Shown piece by piece: positions 14,596 through 19,624 of a DNA stretch of 19,624 nt (position 1 is its first letter; every line of letters begins with the position of its first letter). A program made the position numbers and the translations under genes. Origin of the DNA: an uncultured Muribaculaceae bacterium (GTDB taxonomy: Bacteria > Bacteroidota > Bacteroidia > Bacteroidales > Muribaculaceae); contig CAJUHX010000038.1 of the NCBI GenBank assembly GCA_910586455.1, forward strand, positions 1 to 19,624. Direction: 5' to 3'. The notes below the pieces were generated by a model, which was not told where the DNA came from, ran no database searches, and was given only the letters and a program-made list of their open reading frames with translations.

Positions 14596-16017
14596 ATGAC
14601 AATTGCCGAACGTTTCAACCATATAACAGCATGGGTCATACGCCAGTGGAAGTATTGCAGCGGCGGTGTCTGGAACGATACCGGGCGTGGCTGGCGTACT
14701 ACCACGGTAAAGACCCTGAACCTGTCGGTGCGTTCGTTTCTCGACGGCGACCTGCAGACACAGGCGTGTGCCATGACTTACCGCACACTGCTGGCCATTG
14801 TGCCGGCCCTTGCTCTGCTGTTCGCCATAGGCCGCGGCTTCGGCTTCCAGAATCTGCTGCAGGACGAGCTGTACAGCTACTTTCCTGCCCAGCACGAGGT
14901 CATACACCAGTGTCTGGGTTTTGTCGACTCATACCTGAGCCAGGCATCGGAAGGCGTGTTCGTGGGCGTCGGCTTGGTGTTCCTGCTCTGGACTCTTATA
15001 TCGCTTCTGGGCAATGTCGAGGACGTGTTCAATACTATATGGGGTGTGAAGCAGGGGCGCAGCATATGGCGCAAAATCACCGACTATACATCAATGTTGC
15101 TGATATTGCCGGTGCTGATGATTTGCTCCGGCGGCCTGTCGGTGCTGATTTCCACCACACTCAACAGTATATTCCATTTCAGCTTTATGACGCCGATTAT
15201 CAGCATGATACTCGACGGCGCGTCGTGGCTGCTCACTTTCTTGTTCTTCACTGCCGCATACATGCTAATACCTAATGCAAAGGTGAAGTTCAAAAATGCC
15301 TTCATAGCCGGTGTGTTCGCCGGCATAGGCTTCAGGCTGCTACAGTGGATATTCGTCACAGGCCAGATGTACGTGGCCAAATATAATGCCATATACGGCT
15401 CGTTCTCGTTTCTGCCCCTTATGCTTATATGGATGCAGCTGGCCTGGGTGGTGACCATGGCCGGAATGGTGATATGCTATTCGTCGCAGAACATATTTCA
15501 GTTCTCGTTCAATTCCGAAATCAACGCTATATCAATAGCTTACAAAGAAAAGGTGAGCATCGCCGTGGCTTCGGTGGTGGTAAGGCGCTTTGTAAATGGC
15601 CTCACGCCGGTGACAATGCACGAGTTCATGCTCGACTACGGGTTGCCTGCCCGCCTTATCAACGACATTTTGATAAGGCTTGAGCTGGCAGGCATCGTCA
15701 GTCGTGTGGTGCTTGACGAAAAGAAAGAGGAGTTCGGCTTCCAGCCGGGCATGCCTACCGAGGATATAAGTGTAGGCCTGGTACGCAAACGTCTGCGCAA
15801 TCTCGGACGCAAGGACTTCATACCGGATTTCGCCGCAAACTTCCCCGGTGTGGAAGGCGTATTCAAGGAACTCGACAATGCCATGCAGCAGGCCACCGAG
15901 AATATGCTGCTGCGCGATATCGAGATAAATCCGCTGAACGCACAGCAACGCGACACGAACAGTAACTATTTAACTTTGAAAACAGATAACAACATCGGTT
16001 CCGCCACAAAGGCGTAA
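14596..16017 (+). CDS. YihY/virulence factor BrkB family membrane protein
   Basis: A 473-residue inner-membrane protein of the BrkB/YihY family, whose biochemical function is not settled; the old RNase BN label is a misassignment. About six membrane helices are visible (roughly 60-80, 118-139, 163-186, 206-225, 235-257, 271-295). Family landmarks include ACAMTYRTLLAIVPALALL (57-75), SLLGNVEDVFNTIWG (136-150), LIPNAKVKFKNAFIAGVFAG (224-243) and YGSFSFLPLMLIWMQ (267-281). The soluble C-terminal part (about 310-440) looks like a winged-helix fold and is typical of the longer form. I chose the ATG at 14596 because the upstream in-frame TTG lies in the putative -7 box. ridA follows after 23 nt. 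Confidence 0.9.
   Translation: MTIAERFNHITAWVIRQWKYCSGGVWNDTGRGWRTTTVKTLNLSVRSFLDGDLQTQACAMTYRTLLAIVPALALLFAIGRGFGFQNLLQDELYSYFPAQHEVIHQCLGFVDSYLSQASEGVFVGVGLVFLLWTLISLLGNVEDVFNTIWGVKQGRSIWRKITDYTSMLLILPVLMICSGGLSVLISTTLNSIFHFSFMTPIISMILDGASWLLTFLFFTAAYMLIPNAKVKFKNAFIAGVFAGIGFRLLQWIFVTGQMYVAKYNAIYGSFSFLPLMLIWMQLAWVVTMAGMVICYSSQNIFQFSFNSEINAISIAYKEKVSIAVASVVVRRFVNGLTPVTMHEFMLDYGLPARLINDILIRLELAGIVSRVVLDEKKEEFGFQPGMPTEDISVGLVRKRLRNLGRKDFIPDFAANFPGVEGVFKELDNAMQQATENMLLRDIEINPLNAQQRDTNSNYLTLKTDNNIGSATKA
15971..15978 (+). promoter_or_regulatory. Weak candidate -7 element for ridA inside the brkB-like 3' end
   Basis: TAACTTTG occurs 62 nt before the ridA ATG, within the last codons of the upstream gene. 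There is no TTTG at the -33 distance, so ridA may instead be co-transcribed. Confidence 0.22.
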
Positions 16018-16040
16018 CCATAAATTAACTTTAAACTACA

Positions 16041-16415
16041 ATGAAAAAAGTAATCAGCACTACCGCCGCTCCCGGCGCTATCGGCCCCTACAGCCAGGCT
16101 ATCGACACAGGTTCATTCGTATTCGCTTCGGGCCAGATTCCACTCAATCCCGCCAACGGCGAGGTGGTTGAGGGCATCAAGGCCCAGACCGAGCAGTCTA
16201 TCGCCAACGTCACCGCTATCCTCAACGAAGCAGGTCTGACTCTGGACAACGTGGTAAAGACCACAGTTTTTCTGGCAGACATGAACGACTTCGCTGCCAT
16301 GAACGAAGTTTATGGCAACGCTTTCAAGGCTCCTTATCCCGCCCGTTCGGCTGTGGCCGTACGCGAGCTGCCCAAGAAGGTGCTTGTTGAAATCGAGGTT
16401 ATCGCAATGCGCTAA
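16041..16415 (+). CDS. ridA: RidA family 2-iminobutanoate/2-iminopropanoate deaminase
   Basis: A small cytoplasmic enzyme that hydrolyses reactive enamine/imine intermediates released by PLP enzymes such as threonine dehydratase. The 124-residue product matches the YjgF/YER057c/UK114 family throughout: GAIGPYSQAI with Tyr17, FVFASGQIPLNP, NVTAILNEAGLTLDNVVKTTVFL, and PARSAVAV with Arg102 in the position of the substrate-binding Arg105 of E. coli RidA. Glu117 (VEIEVIA) matches the conserved Glu120. The Cys near the active Arg of E. coli RidA is Ala here, which is common. The key Arg and Glu argue for an active deaminase. It is convergent with folC, with 7 nt between the stop codons. Confidence 0.96.
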   Translation: MKKVISTTAAPGAIGPYSQAIDTGSFVFASGQIPLNPANGEVVEGIKAQTEQSIANVTAILNEAGLTLDNVVKTTVFLADMNDFAAMNEVYGNAFKAPYPARSAVAVRELPKKVLVEIEVIAMR

Positions 16416-16422
16416 GAGTTTG

Positions 16423-17730
16423 TTAAAAAGCTCTTAACAGTTCGGCGACCACGAAAGTGCTGCCGCCGATGAAAACCATATCGCCCTTGCCGCTTTCGGC
16501 AAGGGCTTTTTTGTAGCCCTCGGCCACCGATTCGTGTATGGTGCCGCTGATGCCGTGCCTTGCCGCTTCGGCTGCAAGTTCGGCGGCGGAACGAGCCCGG
16601 CGTATGTCGGGAGCCACGAAGTGGAATTCGGCGGGAATTCCGCTGATAAGGTCGAGTATAGGGTCGATGTTCTTGTCGTTGACAAAGCCCAGCACTATAT
16701 GCAGCCGCGAAGCTTGAGCTGCGAGGCGGTCGCTTTCGTGCCTAAGTCTGGGGGCCAGGTATTTCCATCCGCCTATGTTGTGTCCGGTGTCGCATATCAC
16801 CAGAGGTTCGCTGCCCAGGGTCATCCAGCGGCCTGTAAGGCCGGTCATCTCGCACACACGGGCCATGCCGTCGGCCACGGCGCGGTCGGTAATAGGATAG
16901 CCTTTGTCGATGAGTGTCTTTACGGCCAGGAGTATTCCGGCGGTGTTCAGTTTCTGGCAGTCGCCGCACAACTCGCCGCGCAGGTCGCCCCATGGGGTAG
17001 CACGGTAGAGTATATGGTCGTACTGCTGCGAAGCCGACAGGTACAAGGGCTTGTCGCAGGCAAACATAATGGGGCTGCCGGTTTCCGCAGCATGGTTCTC
17101 AAACACACTGCGCACCGCGCCCTCGGCCTCGCTCACCACTACAGGCACATCGGGCTTGAATATCCCGGCCTTTTCGGCTGCTATTGCCTCGGGTGTGTCG
17201 CCGAGCAGTGCGGTATGGTCGAGTGATATGTTGGTTATTACACACAAGTCTGGCGTGATTATGTTGGTGCTGTCGAGTCGTCCGCCGAGGCCTACTTCAA
17301 TCACCGCCACATCTACGCGGCGCCGGGCGAAGAACTCAAGTGCCATCACAGTGGTGAGCTCGAAAAACGACGGCTGCAGCGCCTGCAGTGTGTCGTTGGC
17401 CAGAAAGCGCTCGGTAAAGTCCACTACCTCGTCTTCGCTGATCATGTTGCCGTCAACCCTGATGCGCTCGCGGAAGTCGACCAGATGAGGCGAGGTGAAC
17501 AGGCCCACACTGAGTCCTGAAGCCGACAGTATGGCGGCCAGAGTGTGGGCTGTGCTGCCTTTGCCGTTGGTGCCTCCTACGTGTATGCAGCGCAGACGGC
17601 GCTGAGGGTCGCCGAAAGCGTTGGCCAGGGTGCGTACAGTATCAAGTCCGGGTTTGTAGGCCCCGGCGCCCTGCACCTGAAACATCGGCAGAGAGTTGAA
17701 CAGAAAATCTGTAGCTTCGTTGTAGGTCAT
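16423..17730 (-). CDS. folC: Bifunctional folylpolyglutamate/dihydrofolate synthase
   Basis: An ATP-dependent Mur-ligase-like enzyme that adds glutamate to dihydropteroate and/or to reduced folates in the cytoplasm. The 435-residue product has the P-loop GTNGKGS (53-59), SPHLVDFRERIRV, FELTTVMAL, the signature VIEVGLGGRLDSTN, NISLDHTALLG, KAGIF and DTGHNIGG in the C-terminal domain. The length fits the family. Whether it performs both reactions cannot be decided by eye. Its ATG is 2 nt after the stop of the upstream chromate-transporter-type gene, so it appears to be the last gene of a three-gene unit. Confidence 0.96.
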   Translation of the reverse strand: MTYNEATDFLFNSLPMFQVQGAGAYKPGLDTVRTLANAFGDPQRRLRCIHVGGTNGKGSTAHTLAAILSASGLSVGLFTSPHLVDFRERIRVDGNMISEDEVVDFTERFLANDTLQALQPSFFELTTVMALEFFARRRVDVAVIEVGLGGRLDSTNIITPDLCVITNISLDHTALLGDTPEAIAAEKAGIFKPDVPVVVSEAEGAVRSVFENHAAETGSPIMFACDKPLYLSASQQYDHILYRATPWGDLRGELCGDCQKLNTAGILLAVKTLIDKGYPITDRAVADGMARVCEMTGLTGRWMTLGSEPLVICDTGHNIGGWKYLAPRLRHESDRLAAQASRLHIVLGFVNDKNIDPILDLISGIPAEFHFVAPDIRRARSAAELAAEAARHGISGTIHESVAEGYKKALAESGKGDMVFIGGSTFVVAELLRAF

Positions 17731-17732
17731 AC

Positions 17733-18305
17733 TCAGAATATTAACCAGCCGGCAAAGCCTGCGGCAATGATTATATAGATAGGATGTATTTTAGTAAACA
17801 GGTTCACCCCCAGTGCGGCTGCGGCAATGGCTATGCTCTTGGTGAGTTCGGGCGGTGTACTGCCGAAGTTCTCGGAGTTCATCAGCAGCAGTGCCGCGGA
17901 GGCAATCAGGCCAACCACTACCGGCCGGAGGCCCGAAAATACGCCTTTTACAGCGTCCGAATCGTGGTGTTTCAATATATAGTGTCCGGCGTAGCGCACC
18001 AGCAGAAATGAAGGCAGTACCACCACCAGAGTGCAGATAATCGAGCCTAAAATGCCCCATAGCGGGCCGGACATTGCGGCATCGCTGTGTGTGGGCGCCA
18101 CATAGCCTATGTAGGTGGCTGAGTTGATGCCTATGGGGCCGGGAGTCATCTGTGAAATCGCCACGATGTCGGTAAACATCTTCTCTGTAATCCAGCCGGG
18201 AGTGACTATTTCGTTCTCAATCAGAGCCAGCATGGCATAGCCGCCGCCAAAGCCGAAGAAGCCTATCTTGAGGTAGCTCCATATCAGTCGCAGGTATATT
18301 ATCAT
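17733..18305 (-). CDS. Chromate transporter family protein, half-size, second of pair
   Basis: A 190-residue membrane protein of the CHR (ChrA-like) family, equivalent to one half of full-length ChrA. The motifs GFGGGYAMLALIE (18-30) and QMTPGPIGINSATYIG (52-67) are diagnostic, followed by several hydrophobic helices. I start it at the ATG at 18305, which overlaps the stop of the upstream half in an ATGA arrangement. A longer in-frame reading from 18452 runs through the upstream gene and gives a non-membrane, Arg-rich lead without family resemblance. It probably forms a heteromeric carrier with its neighbour. The substrate may be chromate or sulfate-like anions, but is unproven for gut anaerobes. 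Confidence 0.9.
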   Translation of the reverse strand: MIIYLRLIWSYLKIGFFGFGGGYAMLALIENEIVTPGWITEKMFTDIVAISQMTPGPIGINSATYIGYVAPTHSDAAMSGPLWGILGSIICTLVVVLPSFLLVRYAGHYILKHHDSDAVKGVFSGLRPVVVGLIASAALLLMNSENFGSTPPELTKSIAIAAAALGVNLFTKIHPIYIIIAAGFAGWLIF

Positions 18306-18880
18306 GCCCGGCCTCCTTTCTTGTCGAGGCATTTGCGGCTGTGGCGCAGATGCAGCCATCCTGCTAAACCTCCTATTACTATATATAAAATAGGGTTGGA
18401 CACCACGGGCCATTTTGACCATATCAGCAGACCGACAGCCACCGGTATCCATATAGTGCGCCGGTTGATGCCTGCAGCTTTGGCCGATGTGATTACCGGC
18501 GCCACTATCAGCGCTACCACAGCCGGGCGTATGCCTTTGAATATTGCGGCAAGGGTGGGGTTGCCCGTAATCAGGTCGGGAGTAAGGAACATGGCTATGA
18601 GCAGAATAATGAGAAAGCTTGGAGCTATTGTGCCCAAAGCGGCGGTTGCACTGCCTTTGAATCCGCGCAAACGGTCGCCTATGGCCACTGCTATGTTAAC
18701 CGCCAGTATGCCCGGCATGGACTGTGCCAGAGCAAGCAGGTCGAGGAAATCAGCGCGCTCAATCCAGCGGTGTTTGTCCACAATCTCGCGCTCTATAATG
18801 CTGATCATGGCCCAGCCACCGCCGAAAGTGAAAGCTCCGATTTTAAAAAATGTTGAAAATAATTGTAGCATCATAAGCAT
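18302..18880 (-). CDS. Chromate transporter family protein, half-size, first of pair
   Basis: A 192-residue CHR-family membrane protein with FTFGGGWAMISIIE (17-30) and LAQSMPGILAVNIAVAIGDRLRG (51-73), the first half-type counterpart of ChrA. Several hydrophobic helices follow, and a basic C-terminal tail (residues about 177-192) ends at the overlap with the next gene. The ATG at 18880 is first of three closely spaced Met codons (1, 3, 4), so the exact start may be 6-9 nt later. It heads the unit with the second half and folC. Confidence 0.9.
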   Translation of the reverse strand: MLMMLQLFSTFFKIGAFTFGGGWAMISIIEREIVDKHRWIERADFLDLLALAQSMPGILAVNIAVAIGDRLRGFKGSATAALGTIAPSFLIILLIAMFLTPDLITGNPTLAAIFKGIRPAVVALIVAPVITSAKAAGINRRTIWIPVAVGLLIWSKWPVVSNPILYIVIGGLAGWLHLRHSRKCLDKKGGRA

Positions 18881-18891
18881 GAATTATAGTG

Positions 18892-18923
18892 CAAAGTTCG
18901 GCATTTTTTTGTTAACTGCAAAA
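18892..18923 (-). promoter_or_regulatory. Probable promoter of the chrA-chrA-folC unit
   Basis: On the minus strand TTTTG (plus 18919-18923) is followed after 19 nt by GAACTTTG (plus 18892-18899), close to the -33/-7 consensus except for GA instead of TA. It lies 11 nt upstream of the 18880 ATG, so either the leader is very short or the start is one of the following Met codons. Confidence 0.45.
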
Positions 18924-18990
18924 TTGAATTTTACAGGGCGTTTTTCTGTGAAAAAATATTAAAACTATTACATAAGTAAAAAAGAAGTGC

Positions 18991-18998
18991 TAATTTTG
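18991..18998 (+). promoter_or_regulatory. Possible -7 element for the MFS transporter gene
   Basis: TAATTTTG matches TAnnTTTG but no TTTG lies at the -33 distance. The leader to the ATG at 19094 would be about 88 nt and contains two short inverted repeats: CCCTGT/ACAGGG (19024-19029, 19048-19053) and GTTAAA/TTTAAC (19053-19058, 19073-19078). Confidence 0.3.
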
Positions 18999-19093
18999 TC
19001 AATTGAAGAGATAATGCGACATGCCCTGTGAGTTATTCGATTGTAAAACAGGGTTAAAGCCAATGTAAACTTTTTAACACGCGTAAATATAGC

Positions 19094-19624
19094 ATGGAAA
19101 ACAAAAATGCTGCAAGCCTGAGCCATAAACCGGCGCCGGGCGAAAAACCGGACATGGGTTTCTGGAAACTCTGGAATCTGAGTTTCGGTTTCTTTGGCGT
19201 ACAGATTGCCTATGCCCTGCAGAGTTCGCAGGTGAGCCGAATATTCTCGACTATCGGCGCCGACCCCCACGATTTGAGCTATTTCTGGATTCTGCCGCCG
19301 CTTATGGGCATGATAGTGCAGCCTATTGTAGGTGTGTCGAGCGACCGCACCTGGAACCGTTTCGGCCGCCGTCTGCCTTACCTTATCATCGGTGCCCTTG
19401 TAGCAATGATAGTAATGTGTTTTCTGCCAAATGCCGGTTCGCTGGGCTTGAGCATAGGCGCCGCGATTGTATTCGGTCTGGTGATGCTGATGTTTCTCGA
19501 TACATCGATAAATATGGCTATGCAGCCTTTCAAGATGCTTGTGGGCGACTTTGTCAACGAGCGGCAGAAAGGTCTGGCCTACAGTATTCAGAGTTTTCTG
19601 TGCAATGCCGGTTCTATAGTAGGC
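19094..19624 (+). CDS. MFS transporter, sugar:cation symporter type, partial (cut by right edge)
   Basis: The first 177 codons of a major facilitator superfamily transporter; the C-terminal half or more is missing. After a polar N-terminus (about 20 residues) come FWKLWNLSFGFFGVQIAYALQ (helix 1), a loop with SRIFSTIGADPHDL, helix 2 with QPIVGVSSDR, then the MFS signature DRTWNRFGRRLPY (about residues 85-97). NMAMQPFKMLVGDFVNERQ in helix 5 fits the SLC45/GPH-like group of sucrose or maltose:cation symporters. Sugar import is likely; the sugar is not readable here. I found no stop and no frame problem up to the edge. Confidence 0.88.
   Translation, partial: MENKNAASLSHKPAPGEKPDMGFWKLWNLSFGFFGVQIAYALQSSQVSRIFSTIGADPHDLSYFWILPPLMGMIVQPIVGVSSDRTWNRFGRRLPYLIIGALVAMIVMCFLPNAGSLGLSIGAAIVFGLVMLMFLDTSINMAMQPFKMLVGDFVNERQKGLAYSIQSFLCNAGSIVG

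Noticed and set aside
16413..16436. Hairpin TAAGAG/CTCTTA between ridA and folC as a bidirectional terminator
   Set aside because: Only 6 AT-rich pairs with a 12-nt loop and no proper T run on either strand; too weak to call.
18306..18452. 49-residue N-terminal extension of the second ChrA-type protein
   Set aside because: The extension overlaps the first ChrA-type gene in another frame and has no membrane or family character; the ATG at 18305 gives the standard N-terminus and an ATGA overlap.
1..19624. Search for mobile elements, CRISPR arrays, tRNAs, toxin-antitoxin or defence genes
   Set aside because: I saw no transposase, integrase, direct-repeat array, tRNA-like fold or defence domain; gene content and codon use look uniform and chromosomal.

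Overview
This window looks like core chromosome of a member of the Bacteroidales. The pointers are a complete six-subunit Na+-translocating NADH:quinone reductase operon, genes without Shine-Dalgarno sequences, and several promoters of the Bacteroidetes type (TTTG, about 20 nt, TAnnTTTG). The moderately GC-rich coding sequence with sharply AT-rich gaps, and the protein flavour, suggest a Muribaculaceae-like gut bacterium; that family assignment is inference. I see no tRNA, rRNA, CRISPR array, insertion sequence, phage gene, integrase or defence gene, and no convincing new multi-gene system.

Layout. Bases 1-653 (-): lysophosphatidic acid acyltransferase, cut by the left edge. It is divergent from ndk (962-1423), followed by an exported M23/LysM peptidoglycan hydrolase (1518-2501) with a terminator. 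Bases 2698-8536: nqrABCDEF, tightly packed and closed by a strong terminator. Bases 8781-9791: a ROK-family sugar kinase with its own promoter and terminator. Bases 10095-10349: a small helix-turn-helix-like protein with a clear promoter and leader. Bases 10439-11548: a DUF2007-Usp-Usp stress protein.

On the minus strand an AGCS amino-acid:cation symporter (14477-13080), lgt (13062-12217) and a helical protein of unknown function (12217-11588) form one apparent operon. Divergent from it are a BrkB/YihY-family membrane protein (14596-16017) and ridA (16041-16415). Convergent to ridA is a minus-strand unit of two half-size chromate-transporter-family proteins and folC (18880-16423), with a 4-nt overlap and a 2-nt gap. 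The window ends inside an MFS transporter of the sugar:cation symporter type (19094 onward).

How the genes fit together. Nqr oxidises NADH with menaquinone and exports Na+; the AGCS symporter and possibly the terminal MFS transporter could use the resulting cation gradient. PlsC, Lgt and the M23 enzyme serve membrane lipid, lipoprotein and cell-wall maintenance. The ROK kinase, Ndk, RidA and FolC are housekeeping metabolism. The most notable points are regulatory and small-scale: an 18-bp dyad motif shared by two distant intergenic regions, a small conserved-looking HTH protein, a translationally coupled unknown protein behind lgt, and a Cys in the NqrB flavinylation motif.
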